From Amycolatopsis lurida (lineage in GTDB: Bacteria > Actinomycetota > Actinomycetes > Mycobacteriales > Pseudonocardiaceae), in assembly GCF_900105055.1 (NCBI RefSeq), contig NZ_FNTA01000004.1, positions 5,673,501-5,737,500 on the forward strand: DNA of 64,000 nucleotides, in the 5' to 3' direction. A model generated the notes under the pieces. The model searched no databases. It saw only the letters and a list, made by a program, of their open reading frames with translations, and was not told the origin of the DNA. Each line of letters begins with the position of its first letter. The stretch's first letter is position 1. Positions 17,087 to 27,902 of the stretch are shown piece after piece. Both the position numbers and the translations under genes were made by a program.

Positions 17087-17123
17087 CCTTCCCACCACTG
17101 GAGCTTCCAGACTGGTGGGAAGG
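17087..17123. repeat. 11-bp inverted repeat upstream of the MscS-like gene
   Basis: CCTTCCCACCA (17087-17097) and TGGTGGGAAGG (17113-17123) form a hairpin with a 15-base loop. It lies between the fmdB-like gene and the MscS-like gene, about 12 bases before the latter's start codon, so it could act as a terminator for one or influence translation of the other. Confidence 0.55.
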
Positions 17124-17173
17124 GGGTACCCGCCATTCGGGCGATCACACGTTGCGCCACCCGAACGGGTGGG

Positions 17174-17386
17174 TCAACTGCAGCAGCCGCCTCCGCAGCA
17201 ACCGCCTCCACCCGCGGGAACGGGGGCGGGGCCGGAGGACGACCCGGTCAGCGCGACGGTCGTCAGCAGTTTGACGGTGTCCTGGTGGCCCTCGGGGCAC
17301 GGCGCCGGCGCACCGGACTCGCTCATCGGCCGCAGCAGTTCGAACGTTCCGGCGCATTCGCGGCAGCGGTAGGCGTAAGTCGGCAT
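17174..17386 (-). CDS. FmdB-family zinc ribbon protein
   Basis: A 70-residue protein starting with the conserved MPTYAYRCREC of FmdB-type zinc ribbons. The first metal pair is Cys8/Cys11. The second knuckle, normally CPxC, reads CPEGH here, so a histidine may stand in for one cysteine. The tail is Gly/Cys-rich (GGGGCCGGGCCS). FmdB proteins are thought to be regulatory or chaperone-like, often near MscS or formamidase genes; here the MscS-like gene is directly downstream. ATG 17395 would add three residues. Confidence 0.85.
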   Translation of the reverse strand: MPTYAYRCRECAGTFELLRPMSESGAPAPCPEGHQDTVKLLTTVALTGSSSGPAPVPAGGGGCCGGGCCS

Positions 17387-17437
17387 GTCCGGCATTATCC
17401 CATCTCCTTTCGCGCTCCGGGATGGCAAGCTGGCCTG

Positions 17438-18562
17438 GTGGAACTGCCTGTCGCGGCGCACGTGCCGCATCTCGGTCAAGTCGTCCCGTCCGTGCTGTCC
17501 GCCCTCGGCGCCGAAGGGTTCGCCAACTCGCTGAGCCTGGCGGAGACGTCCAGTGCCTGCGTTCTGCTCATCGACGGTCTCGGCTGGGAACTGCTGGCCG
17601 AGCACGCCGCCGACGCTCCTGTGCTCACCCAGCTGGCGAAGTCGCCGCTGCGGGTCGGTTTCCCGGCGACGACGGCGGCCGGCCTCGGCGCGATCGGCAC
17701 CGGTCTGGCGTCCGGCGAGCACGGCCTTGTCGGCTACAGCTTCGAAGTGCCGGGCACCGGCGTCCTGAACGCGCTGCGCTGGAGCAGCCATGTGGACGGC
17801 GGCGATCTCCGCGGCGCGCTGCCGCCGCGCGAGGTGCAGCCGCTGCCGACGACGTTCGAACGCGCGACGGCCGCCGGGATCACGACGAGTGTGGTGTCTT
17901 CGGCGAAGTTCGCCGACACCGCGCTCACCCGCGCGACGCAGTCCGGGGCGCGCTACGTGGGTGTCCACGCGCTCGGCGATCTCGCCGCCTGCGTCCTGCA
18001 CTGTCTCGACACACGGCCCGCGTTCTGCTGGGGCTACCACAGCGAACTCGACATGCTGGGCCACATCTACGGACCCGGTTCGGCGCCGTGGCGGATGCAG
18101 CTGCGGCAGGTCGACCGACTCGTGGAGTCCATTGTGGACGGTTTGTCGCCCGGCTCGCTCCTCGCGGTCGTGGCCGATCACGGCATGGTGACCGTCGAGG
18201 GCGCGCTCGACATCGACGACACTCCCGCGCTGCTCGGCGGCGTCCGGGCGATCGGGGGCGAGGTCCGGGCGCGGCACGTCTACAGCGAAGAAGGCGCGGA
18301 GGCCGACGTCCTGGCCGCCTGGCGCGAGGTCATCGGCGACCGGGCATGGACCCTCCCTCGCGACGAGGCCATCGAGGCGGGCTGGTTCGGGCCGGTCTCC
18401 GACCGGGTCCGTCCGCGCATCGGCGACGTGGTCGTGGCAGCGAAGGGGCGTTTCGGTCTCGTGCGGGAACTGGCCGAGGCCGTCGAGTCCTCGTTGGTCG
18501 GCCAGCACGGCTCGCTGACCCCGGCCGAACAACTCGTCCCGCTGGTTCTCGCCCGCGGCTGA
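17438..18562 (+). CDS. Alkaline-phosphatase-superfamily phosphodiesterase (nucleotide pyrophosphatase type)
   Basis: A 374-residue metal-dependent phosphodiesterase. Metal ligands and nucleophile are in place: Asp in LIDGLGW, Thr in FPATTAAG, Asp and His in HSELDMLGH, and Asp-His in ADHGM. The family cleaves nucleotide or sugar phosphodiesters; the substrate is unknown. No signal peptide is visible, so it should be cytoplasmic, unlike many secreted relatives. GTG 17438 gives VELPVAAHVPHLGQV. It is divergent from the fmdB-like gene, with about 50 bp between them. Confidence 0.8.
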   Translation: MELPVAAHVPHLGQVVPSVLSALGAEGFANSLSLAETSSACVLLIDGLGWELLAEHAADAPVLTQLAKSPLRVGFPATTAAGLGAIGTGLASGEHGLVGYSFEVPGTGVLNALRWSSHVDGGDLRGALPPREVQPLPTTFERATAAGITTSVVSSAKFADTALTRATQSGARYVGVHALGDLAACVLHCLDTRPAFCWGYHSELDMLGHIYGPGSAPWRMQLRQVDRLVESIVDGLSPGSLLAVVADHGMVTVEGALDIDDTPALLGGVRAIGGEVRARHVYSEEGAEADVLAAWREVIGDRAWTLPRDEAIEAGWFGPVSDRVRPRIGDVVVAAKGRFGLVRELAEAVESSLVGQHGSLTPAEQLVPLVLARG

Positions 18563-18574
18563 CCCCGAAACGCG

Positions 18575-19144
18575 TCAGGCGGGCTTCCTGGCCGAGAACT
18601 TCACGGAGCGCTTGGGCACGTGGTCGACCTCGACGTCGGTGAACCCGGCGTCGGTGAGCCGGGGCCAGAGCGAAACCGGGTCGAGGGCGTTCATCGTGTC
18701 GCCGATGTGGAGCAGCCGGAACGGCAAATTCTCCAGGCTGTCGATCGCGCGCAGGACGCCGCCGGGGCGGAGCACCCGGAACGCCTCGGCGAAGATCGAA
18801 TCCTGCAACGCCGTCGTCGGCACGTGGTGCAGCATCGTGAAACAGACGACCGCCGAGAACTCGCCGTCCTCGAAGGGCAACGCCGCTCCATCGCCCTGGA
18901 CGATCCGCACCCGGCCGTCGAACTCCCGTTGGAGGAGGTCCGCGGATGCTTCGTCGATCTCGACAGCCGTGAGCCGGGGGACGAGACTTTCGAGAGCGCG
19001 CGTGGTCGCGCCGAAGCCCGGGCCGATCTCCAGGACGGAGTCGCCGAGGTCGAAGCCGGCGACGTTGGCCGGCATCTCGTGGGCGACGGCCTTCGCCCAC
19101 AGCGCGGAACTGCAGAGTTTGCGGTGCACCAGGTTCATCGGCAT
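18575..19144 (-). CDS. Class I SAM-dependent methyltransferase
   Basis: A 189-residue methyltransferase of the Methyltransf_11 type. The SAM-binding motif I is VLEIGPGFGATT, followed by the acidic VEIDEAS end of strand two and a VQGDGAALPF motif II; the LRPGGVLRAID post-motif is also clear. The acceptor is unknown. ATG 19144 (MPMNLVHR) is the chosen start; 19138 is possible. It is divergent from an AraC regulator 45 bp away, which may control it. Confidence 0.82.
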   Translation of the reverse strand: MPMNLVHRKLCSSALWAKAVAHEMPANVAGFDLGDSVLEIGPGFGATTRALESLVPRLTAVEIDEASADLLQREFDGRVRIVQGDGAALPFEDGEFSAVVCFTMLHHVPTTALQDSIFAEAFRVLRPGGVLRAIDSLENLPFRLLHIGDTMNALDPVSLWPRLTDAGFTDVEVDHVPKRSVKFSARKPA

Positions 19145-19189
19145 GAATCCGAAGCTAGCCGTGACCGGTAGGCGATAGGCTGCCAAGTG

Positions 19190-19942
19190 ATGTCGCAAAT
19201 CGGACTCCTGCCGCCGATGTCGACGGCGATGGTGCTCGGCGAGATGGATCTGGCCGCGGGCACCTGGCTCCCGTGGCACGAGCACGATGGCCACCAGCTC
19301 GCCTGGGCGGCCCGGGGGATCCTGAGCGTGAACGTCGGAGACCGGTACTGGGTGCTGCCGCCGACGCGGGCGCTCTGGATCCCGGCGGGCGTCGTCCACC
19401 GGACCGGTGCGACCGCGCAGACCGTGTTGCGGGGGATCTACGCCGCCCGGGAACGATGCCCGGTGCACTGGCCCGGACCGACGCTCGTCGCCGTCCGCCC
19501 GCTGCTGCGGGAACTGCTGGAGCACCTCGGCGCCGCCGACCTCGGCGACGACGCGCGCCGCCGGGCCGAGGCCGTCGCCTTCGACCTGCTCGAACCGGTG
19601 GCCGTCGTGCCGATCACCGTGCCGATGCCGTCGGACGGACGTGCGCTGACCGTCGCGCGGGCGGTGATCGCCGATCCGGCGGACCGCCGTGGTCTCGCCG
19701 ACTTCGCGTACGAAGCGGGCGCGAGCGAACGCACCCTCGCACGCCTGTTCCTCACCGAATGCCGCACGACATTCGGCGCGTGGCGGGTGCAGGCGCGGCT
19801 GCGCGCGTCCTTGCCGTTGCTCGCCGAGGGCATGCCGCTGACCGCGGTCTCCCGCCGGATCGGTTACTCCTCGCCGAGCGCGTTCGTCGCCGCCTTCCGC
19901 CGCGCTGTCGGTGTGACGCCGGGCGCCTACTTCGGCGGCTAG
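19190..19942 (+). CDS. AraC-family regulator with N-terminal cupin
   Basis: A 250-residue activator-type regulator. The N-terminal half is a cupin (WHEHDGHQLAWAARG near 25-40), the usual effector-binding fold. The C-terminal half has two helix-turn-helix units (LADFAYEAGASERTLARLF and ISYSS-like IGYSSPSAFVAAFR). ATG 19190 follows an in-frame GTG at 19187, so the true start is uncertain by one codon. The divergent methyltransferase gene is the most likely target. A complex repeat block lies right behind the stop. Confidence 0.88.
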   Translation: MSQIGLLPPMSTAMVLGEMDLAAGTWLPWHEHDGHQLAWAARGILSVNVGDRYWVLPPTRALWIPAGVVHRTGATAQTVLRGIYAARERCPVHWPGPTLVAVRPLLRELLEHLGAADLGDDARRRAEAVAFDLLEPVAVVPITVPMPSDGRALTVARAVIADPADRRGLADFAYEAGASERTLARLFLTECRTTFGAWRVQARLRASLPLLAEGMPLTAVSRRIGYSSPSAFVAAFRRAVGVTPGAYFGG

Positions 19943-19948
19943 CCCGAG

Positions 19949-20117
19949 TTACGCCTTCAATCACGCGAGTTACGCCTTCCGTCACGTGTGATCGGATGGA
20001 CGACACGTGTGATCGGATGGACGACACGCGTGATTGGACGGACGACACGCGTGATTGGACGGACGACACGCGTGATCCGTTGGCGGATCACACGTGTCTG
20101 GAGGCGTAACTCGCGTG
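19949..20117. repeat. Repeat block: 21-bp tandem repeats inside a long inverted repeat
   Basis: Two 21-bp units beginning GAGTTACGCCTTC start the block. Four 21-bp units that begin ACGYGTGATYGGA and end GGACGAC follow at 19984-20067, then a partial fifth that turns into GATCACACGTGT. The outer words CACGCGAGTTACGCC (from about 19961) and GGCGTAACTCGCGTG (20103-20117) are perfect reverse complements, so the whole block can fold back on itself. It follows the stop of the AraC gene by seven bases. No spacers separate the units, so this is not a CRISPR array. Confidence 0.85.
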
Positions 20118-20183
20118 TTCGGCAGGCGGACCGAACACCGAGCGAGCGGGATCACACGGCCTCCGGCCGTATACCGTTTCGGC

Positions 20184-20471
20184 GTGCCACGACGTAACCG
20201 GCCCGAACGCGGTGGACGCCCCGACCTCGGCGCGTCGACCGGCTGGGCGCGCTCCGAATCCGCCGCCGACGGCGACTGGCTGGTGCGCACCGTGCCCGGC
20301 GCGCAGGCCACCAAGGACTACCGCTGCCCCGGTTGCGATCACGAGATCCGGCAGGGAACCCCGCATGTGGTCGCCTGGCCCGCCGACGACACCGGCGGGG
20401 TCGCCGATCGCCGCCACTGGCACAAGGCGTGCTGGGGCGCGCGGACCCGCCGCCGCCCAGGCCGCTGGTGA
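20184..20471 (+). CDS. Small conserved actinobacterial zinc-ribbon-like protein
   Basis: A 95-residue basic protein. The core is YRCPGCDHEI ... GTPHVVAW ... RRHWHKACW, where two cysteines (CPGC) and a His/Cys pair could hold zinc. Such small proteins are widespread in actinobacteria, sometimes labelled ATP/GTP-binding without evidence. The Arg-rich ends (PRRNRPERGGR and RTRRRPGRW) suggest nucleic-acid contact, which is an inference. GTG 20184 was chosen; upstream in-frame sequence falls in the repeat region. It is convergent with the GNAT gene, one base apart. Confidence 0.6.
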   Translation: MPRRNRPERGGRPDLGASTGWARSESAADGDWLVRTVPGAQATKDYRCPGCDHEIRQGTPHVVAWPADDTGGVADRRHWHKACWGARTRRRPGRW

Positions 20472-20472
20472 C

Positions 20473-20973
20473 TCAGCGACGCATGTGCAATGAGGGCGCT
20501 CCCTCGAACTCCTCCTCGGTGTGGATCTTGAAACCGAGCCGCTCGGCGACGCGGATCGACGGTTCGTTGGACACCATGATGTTGGCGATCACCGGGACCT
20601 CGGGGATCTCCCGCTCGGCCCATTCGACGACGGCGGCCGCCATCTCCGTCGCGTAGCCCTTGCCCCAGGCGAACGGCCAGAATCGGTACGCGAGGTTCAG
20701 CACGCGCTCGCCGTTCCATTCGTGGTACCGGACGCCGCCGAAGCCGACGATCACCTCGGGATCATCCAAAGCGGACACCGCGAGGTAGCCGAACCCGTGC
20801 TCGGCCCATTGCTTCATCCAGGCGTCGTACAGTTCCCGCGCGCCCTCGACGGTGTGCGGTACGACGTTGAACTTGTTCGTCTCCGGATCGGCCTGCAGCG
20901 CGACGATGTTCTCGCGATCCGCCTCGCGCAGCCGCCGCAGCAGGAGCCTCTCCGTCTTGATCTCTGTCAGCAC
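20473..20973 (-). CDS. GNAT-family N-acetyltransferase (RimJ/RimL type)
   Basis: A 166-residue acetyltransferase. TERLLLRRLREADRE at the N terminus and the AYRFWPFAWGKGYATEMAAA segment (acetyl-CoA binding) are those of RimJ/RimL-like enzymes, followed by NEPSIRVAERLGFK. It transfers acetyl from acetyl-CoA to an amine of a protein or small molecule. The GTG at 20973 avoids overlap with the divergent hydrolase gene, whose ATG is 41 bp away. Confidence 0.85.
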   Translation of the reverse strand: MLTEIKTERLLLRRLREADRENIVALQADPETNKFNVVPHTVEGARELYDAWMKQWAEHGFGYLAVSALDDPEVIVGFGGVRYHEWNGERVLNLAYRFWPFAWGKGYATEMAAAVVEWAEREIPEVPVIANIMVSNEPSIRVAERLGFKIHTEEEFEGAPSLHMRR

Positions 20974-21013
20974 GGATCCGACGGTAGCCCCAGGGTGCGA
21001 CAGAATTATCGCC

Positions 21014-21751
21014 ATGAAGGATCTCCCGCTGGTACTGCTGCACGCCTTCCCTGTCGACGCCCGCATGTGGGACGCGGTCCGCGCGCCGCTCTCGGAACGC
21101 CTGCGGCTGATCACCCCCGACCAGCGCGGCCTCGGCCGCAGCCCGCTGCCGGAAACCGGCAGGGAACCGGATCTGGCCGACGCCGCCCGTGACGTCGTGG
21201 CGCTGCTCGACCGCCTCGGTCTCGACAAGGTCGTCCTCGGTGGCTGCTCGATGGGCGGCTACCTGACGATGGCGGTGCTGCGCCTGGCGCCGGAACGGGT
21301 GGGCGGCCTGGTGTTCATCGACACGAAGGCGACGGCCGACGCTCCCGAAGCCGTCCGGACCCGGCACGAGGTCGCGGCCAGGGTGGAAGCGGAAGGCACC
21401 GCCTGGATGCCCGAGGCCGTCACACCCGGATTGCTCGCCGAAAAGGCCCGTCCGGAAGTGACCGAACGCCTTCGCGAACTGATCACGACGCAGCCGCCGT
21501 CCGGCGTCGCGTGGGCGGCACGCGCGATGGCGGCGCGGCCCGATTCACTCGAGACGCTGCGTTCGGCGGACGTGCCGGCGTTGGTCGTGGTCGGCGAAGA
21601 GGACGGCCTGACTCCGCTGGAGGAGGCGAACACCCTGGTGGAAACGCTGCCGGACGCGACGTTGGTCGTGCTGCCGGAGGCCGGGCATCTGACGCCGCTG
21701 GAGGATCCGGCCGGAGTCGTCGAAGCGATCTTGGGCTGGTACCCCGCGTGA
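21014..21751 (+). CDS. Alpha/beta hydrolase
   Basis: A 245-residue alpha/beta hydrolase. Residues VLLHAFPVD form the oxyanion region, GCSMGG holds the nucleophilic Ser, GEEDGLTP the acid and EAGHLTPLE the His. The size and lack of signal suggest a cytoplasmic esterase or enol-lactone hydrolase-like enzyme; the substrate is unknown. ATG 21014 gives MKDLPLVLLHAF. It is divergent from the GNAT gene. Confidence 0.85.
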   Translation: MKDLPLVLLHAFPVDARMWDAVRAPLSERLRLITPDQRGLGRSPLPETGREPDLADAARDVVALLDRLGLDKVVLGGCSMGGYLTMAVLRLAPERVGGLVFIDTKATADAPEAVRTRHEVAARVEAEGTAWMPEAVTPGLLAEKARPEVTERLRELITTQPPSGVAWAARAMAARPDSLETLRSADVPALVVVGEEDGLTPLEEANTLVETLPDATLVVLPEAGHLTPLEDPAGVVEAILGWYPA

Positions 21752-21791
21752 GAAACGTTTCCCTCGCCCCTTCCAAGGTATAGCGGACCCC

Positions 21792-21810
21792 GGGGCTTGC
21801 GGCAAGCCCC
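21792..21810. repeat. Short hairpin behind the alpha/beta hydrolase gene
   Basis: GGGGCTTGC and GCAAGCCCC (21792-21810) form a compact stem about 40 bases after the hydrolase stop and 51 bases before the glycosyltransferase start. No T-tract follows; it may be a weak terminator. Confidence 0.4.
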
Positions 21811-21861
21811 CATTCCCGGTGCACGATTCTCGCCTTCACGTTTTGCCGAAGGGGGATTTCC

Positions 21862-23070
21862 ATGCGTGTACTCCTGTCCACCATCGGGACGAGGGGTGAG
21901 GTGCAGCCGCTGGTGGCCTTGGCGGTGCGGTTGCGGGAACTCGGCCAGGAAGTCCGGCTTTGCGCGCCGCCCGATTTCCGGGACTGGGCCGAAGGCTTCG
22001 GGATCCCTTTCGTTTCGCTGGGGCCGGAACTCCGGCCGACCGCGAAGCCGGATTCCGTCATGACCAAGGCGATGGCCACGCCCGAGGGGCGCCGGAAGAT
22101 GGCCGAGGCCATGGTCGTCGACCAGTTCGAGACGATACCGGAAGCGGCCGACGACTGCGACGCCGTCGTCGCGGGAATGGCGTTGAACATCGCCGCTCAT
22201 TCGGTGGCCGAGCGAAAAGGGATTCCCTATTTCTTCACCGCCTACTGCCCGATAACGCTGCCTTCACTGCACCATCGTCCGCCCGTTTTCCCGGGGTGGG
22301 CGCCGAAGAATCCCGATGCCGTCATCCCGGTCCTGTGGGCCGACGACGCGCGACGATGGAATGAGCATTGGGGCGGTGTGCTCAACGCGCAGCGGAAAAA
22401 GCTCGGTCTCCCGCCCGTGGACGACGTCCGCGGGCATGTCTTCACCGAGAGCCCGTGGCTGGCCGCCGATCCGGTGCTGGCGCCGTGGCGGGGGCCGTCG
22501 GCGCTCGACGTGCACCAGACCGGCGCCTGGATCCTGCCGGACCACAGCCCGTTGTCCCCGGAGCTGGAGGCGTTCCTCGACGACGGGGAACCGCCTGTCT
22601 ACTTCGGATTCGGGAGCATTCGTGCCCCGGAGGAGATCGCGAAGGCGATGATCGAATCGGCGAGGGCGCACGGGCGGCGGGCGATCGTGTTCCGCGGCTG
22701 GACCGAGCTGGCGCCGATCGACGACGAACCCGACTGCCTCGCCATCGGGGACGTCGACCAGCAGGCGCTCTTCCCGCGGGTCGCCGCGGTCGTGCACCAC
22801 GGCGGCGCCGGCACGACGACGGCGGCCACCCGGGCAGGCGTGCCGCAGGTCCTCGTTCCCCAGCTGTTCGACCAGCCCTACTTCGCGCAGCGCGTCCGGG
22901 AACTCGGAGTGGGAACGTCGATCGCCGGGGAGCCCACCGCCGAAGCGCTGACCCTCGCTCTGGGCGAGGTACTGCGTCCTGACGTCGCCTCGCGGGCGCG
23001 TCAGGTCGGCGGTGAGGTGCGGACGGACGGCGTCGACGTGGCGGCGAAACTTCTGCTGGACGCCGTCTAA
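21862..23070 (+). CDS. Glycosyltransferase of the glycopeptide Gtf (GT1) type
   Basis: A 402-residue GT-B-fold glycosyltransferase. The N terminus MRVLLSTIGTRGEVQPLVALA is nearly that of the Gtf enzymes of vancomycin-type antibiotics. The donor-binding C-terminal half has VYFGFGSI, VDQQALFPRVAAVVHHGGAGTT and GVPQVLVPQLFDQPYFAQRV. It would move a sugar from an NDP donor to a natural product or lipid. No antibiotic assembly genes are nearby, so it is an isolated copy. Its 3' end overlaps the convergent phosphotransferase gene by four bases. Confidence 0.88.
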   Translation: MRVLLSTIGTRGEVQPLVALAVRLRELGQEVRLCAPPDFRDWAEGFGIPFVSLGPELRPTAKPDSVMTKAMATPEGRRKMAEAMVVDQFETIPEAADDCDAVVAGMALNIAAHSVAERKGIPYFFTAYCPITLPSLHHRPPVFPGWAPKNPDAVIPVLWADDARRWNEHWGGVLNAQRKKLGLPPVDDVRGHVFTESPWLAADPVLAPWRGPSALDVHQTGAWILPDHSPLSPELEAFLDDGEPPVYFGFGSIRAPEEIAKAMIESARAHGRRAIVFRGWTELAPIDDEPDCLAIGDVDQQALFPRVAAVVHHGGAGTTTAATRAGVPQVLVPQLFDQPYFAQRVRELGVGTSIAGEPTAEALTLALGEVLRPDVASRARQVGGEVRTDGVDVAAKLLLDAV

Positions 23071-23900
23071 CGGAGGAAGTAGCGCTCCAGGGCGGCTTCG
23101 GCCTCCGGGAGCCGCTCGGGGAACCGCTGCGCGATCACGAAGCGCCAGGGGACCTCGAACAATCGCCGCAACGCGATGAACGGCTCCAGCGACGCGGGCG
23201 TCACATCGGCCGGGTACGCGGCCAAAGTCTCGTGCCCGGCCTCCGCGAAGAGCACGCCGAGGTCCCAGCCGAGCGGCCCGCGCCAGGTGTCCTCGAAGTC
23301 GAGCCAGCACGGCCCGGCCGCCGTCGCGACGACGTTCCCCCGATGGGCGTCACCGTGCAGCGGCCGCGGCTCGGTGTCCGGCAGTGCGGCCGCCACCCGC
23401 TCGAGTTCGTCGTACAACCGGGGTGCCGCGCCGTTCAGGAGCGCACCGTGCCGGTCGAGCACCGTCCGGAGCTCACGGACCGGTCCGAGTTCGGGCAGCT
23501 CACCGGGGTAGTCAGCGAGCGCGTCGTGCACCCGGGCGAGCGAAAGCGCCACCTCGTGCGGCGACAGCGTGTGCCCCGGCTCGTGCGGCGTGTAGTGCCA
23601 GAGCGTGACCGGCAGCCCGTCGGCGAAATGCGGTCCTGCCGGGGGATCCGTGGTCGGTGAGACGACGAGCACACCACGTTCCGTGAGGTACCGCGACAGC
23701 TCGACGTCGCGCCTGAGCCAGTCCTCGGGCGAGGCCCGCGCGAAGCGCGTCGTGCCGGGCACCCGCGCCACTACTGGACCCAGTCTCACCAGCACGTTCG
23801 ACTTGAAATGCAGGATCTCGGGGGCGTCGGTCGGCAGCCCGTACCGGGCACCGACGGCGACGGCCGCGGCCACTCCCGCCCGGGTGTGTTCGTCGGTCAC
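23067..23900 (-). CDS. Aminoglycoside phosphotransferase (APH) family protein
   Basis: A 277-residue kinase-like protein. The catalytic loop is LHGDAHRGNVV, and the metal-binding Asp lies in CWLDFED. The N-terminal lobe is reduced, with VLVRLGPVVARVPG where the ATP lysine would lie, so the Lys is not obvious. The family phosphorylates antibiotics or metabolites such as choline or homoserine; resistance cannot be claimed. It is divergent from ctaD with 134 bp between them. Confidence 0.78.
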   Translation of the reverse strand: MTDEHTRAGVAAAVAVGARYGLPTDAPEILHFKSNVLVRLGPVVARVPGTTRFARASPEDWLRRDVELSRYLTERGVLVVSPTTDPPAGPHFADGLPVTLWHYTPHEPGHTLSPHEVALSLARVHDALADYPGELPELGPVRELRTVLDRHGALLNGAAPRLYDELERVAAALPDTEPRPLHGDAHRGNVVATAAGPCWLDFEDTWRGPLGWDLGVLFAEAGHETLAAYPADVTPASLEPFIALRRLFEVPWRFVIAQRFPERLPEAEAALERYFLR

Positions 23901-24034
23901 GACGCGATCTTGCCAGCCGGTGCGCGCGACTGTCGGTAGTGAGGGCTACGATCCCCACTAGCCGCCGGAGTGGGTTCGAACCCGCCCGGCGACCGCAAAT
24001 TGACCACCACAAGGTTTGAGTGTTGGAGGCAGGA

Positions 24035-25813
24035 GTGACGGCCGTAGCCCCCAAGCCGATCGCCACGCGCCCGTATCCCGCGCGCGAGTCGGTTAAGGGT
24101 TCGTACCTGCTGCGGTTGTTCCGCACGACGGACCACAAGCAAATCGGCATCATGTACCTGGTCACGTCGTTCGCCTTCTTCATGGTGGGCGGCGCGATGG
24201 CGATGCTGATCCGCTCCGAGCTGGCGCGTCCCGGGCAGCAGTTCCTTTCGCAGGAGCAGTACAACCAGCTGTTCACCATGCACGGCACGATCATGCTGCT
24301 GCTGTACGCGACGCCGATCCTCTTCGGTTTCGCGAACTTCATCCTGCCGCTGCAGATCGGTTCGCCCGACGTCGCCTTCCCGCGGCTGAACGCGTTCTCG
24401 TACTGGCTGTACCTCTTCGGCGGCCTGATCGTGATGTCCGGCTTCCTGACCCCGGGTGGCGCCGCCGACTTCGGCTGGTTCGCCTACACCCCGCTGTCGG
24501 ATGCCATCCACTCGCCCGGCGTCGGCGCCGACCTGTGGATCTCCGGTCTGGTGGTCTCGGGTCTGGGCACCATCCTCGGTGGCGTCAACATGATCACCAC
24601 GGTGGTCTGCCTGCGCGCCCCCGGTATGACGATGTACCGGATGCCGATCTTCACCTGGAACATCCTGGTCACCAGCATCCTGATCCTGCTGGCGTTCCCG
24701 ATCCTGACCGCGGCCCTGATGGGCCTCCTGGCGGACCGGCATCTCGGGGCGCACGTGTTCGACCCAGCGAACGGCGGCGTGATCCTCTGGCAGCACCTGT
24801 TCTGGTTCTTCGGCCATCCAGAGGTCTACATCGTCGCGCTACCGTTCTTCGGGATCGTGTCGGAGATCTTCCCGGTCTTCAGCCGTAAGCCGATCTTCGG
24901 GTACAAGGGCCTGGTCTGGGCGACGCTGGCGATCGCCGCGCTGTCGGTGGCCGTGTGGGCGCACCACATGTACGCGACCGGCGCCGTGCTGCTGCCGTTC
25001 TTCTCCTTCATGACCTTCCTGATCGCGGTCCCGACCGGCGTGAAGTTCTTCAACTGGATCGGCACGATGTGGAAGGGCCAGCTGTCCTTCGAGACGCCGA
25101 TGATCTTCTCGATGGGCTTCATCGTCACGTTCCTCTTCGGCGGTCTGACCGGCATCATGCTGGCCGCGCCGGCGATCGACTTCCACGTGTCCGACAGCTA
25201 CTTCGTCGTCGCGCACTTCCACTACGTGCTCTACGGCACGATCGTGTTCGCCACATTCGCCGGGATCTACTTCTGGTTCCCGAAGATCACCGGCCGCATG
25301 ATGGACGAGAAGCTCGGCAAGTGGCACTTCTGGACCACGTTCATCGGCTTCCACGCCACGTTCCTGGTGCAGCACTGGCTCGGCGCCGAAGGCATGCCGC
25401 GCCGGTACGCGGACTACCTGCAGTCCGACGGGTTCACCACGCTGAACACGATCTCCACGATCGGCGCTTACATCCTCGGTGCCTCGACGCTGCCGTTCAT
25501 CTGGAACGTCTTCAAGAGCTACCGGTACGGCGAGATCGTCACGGTGGATGACCCGTGGGGTTACGGCAACTCGCTCGAATGGGCGACGTCCTGCCCGCCG
25601 CCGCGGCACAACTTCACCGAGCTGCCGCGGATCCGGTCCGAGCGGCCGGCGTTCGAGCTGCACTACCCGCATATGGTCGAGCGCATCCACAAGGAGGGTG
25701 AGATCGGCTTCTTCGGGAAGCAGAAGGTCAACACCCACCGGGCGCCGTCCCAGGTGCTCACCGAGGCGGCCATGCCGGGTGATCACTCCAAGGACAACTC
25801 CAGCGAGAAGTGA
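24035..25813 (+). CDS. ctaD: Cytochrome c oxidase subunit I
   Basis: A 592-residue catalytic subunit of the aa3 oxidase, with about twelve helices. Ligands are complete: His83 (TMHGTIM, low-spin heme), His261 and Tyr265 (GHPEVY, CuB and its cross-link), His310/His311 (CuB), and His394/His396 (HFHYVLYG, heme a3 and heme a). It pumps protons while reducing oxygen in the plasma membrane. GTG 24035 is chosen because GGAGG ends five bases upstream; an in-frame codon at 24020 precedes that site. The other subunits are not nearby. serB follows, as in mycobacteria. Confidence 0.96.
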   Translation: MTAVAPKPIATRPYPARESVKGSYLLRLFRTTDHKQIGIMYLVTSFAFFMVGGAMAMLIRSELARPGQQFLSQEQYNQLFTMHGTIMLLLYATPILFGFANFILPLQIGSPDVAFPRLNAFSYWLYLFGGLIVMSGFLTPGGAADFGWFAYTPLSDAIHSPGVGADLWISGLVVSGLGTILGGVNMITTVVCLRAPGMTMYRMPIFTWNILVTSILILLAFPILTAALMGLLADRHLGAHVFDPANGGVILWQHLFWFFGHPEVYIVALPFFGIVSEIFPVFSRKPIFGYKGLVWATLAIAALSVAVWAHHMYATGAVLLPFFSFMTFLIAVPTGVKFFNWIGTMWKGQLSFETPMIFSMGFIVTFLFGGLTGIMLAAPAIDFHVSDSYFVVAHFHYVLYGTIVFATFAGIYFWFPKITGRMMDEKLGKWHFWTTFIGFHATFLVQHWLGAEGMPRRYADYLQSDGFTTLNTISTIGAYILGASTLPFIWNVFKSYRYGEIVTVDDPWGYGNSLEWATSCPPPRHNFTELPRIRSERPAFELHYPHMVERIHKEGEIGFFGKQKVNTHRAPSQVLTEAAMPGDHSKDNSSEK

Positions 25814-27885
<2,072 letters not shown>

Positions 27886-27902
27886 CCTCCTATACTCCCC
27901 GC

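Noticed and set aside
19984-20067. Regular 21-bp repeats taken for a CRISPR array
   Set aside because: The units touch each other with no spacers and there are no cas genes nearby.
23970-23985. Sequence GTGGGTTCGAACCCGC looks like a tRNA T-arm between APH and ctaD
   Set aside because: No matching acceptor, D-arm or anticodon arm was found at a possible distance on either strand, so it is not a tRNA gene; a decayed attachment site cannot be excluded, but nothing supports it.
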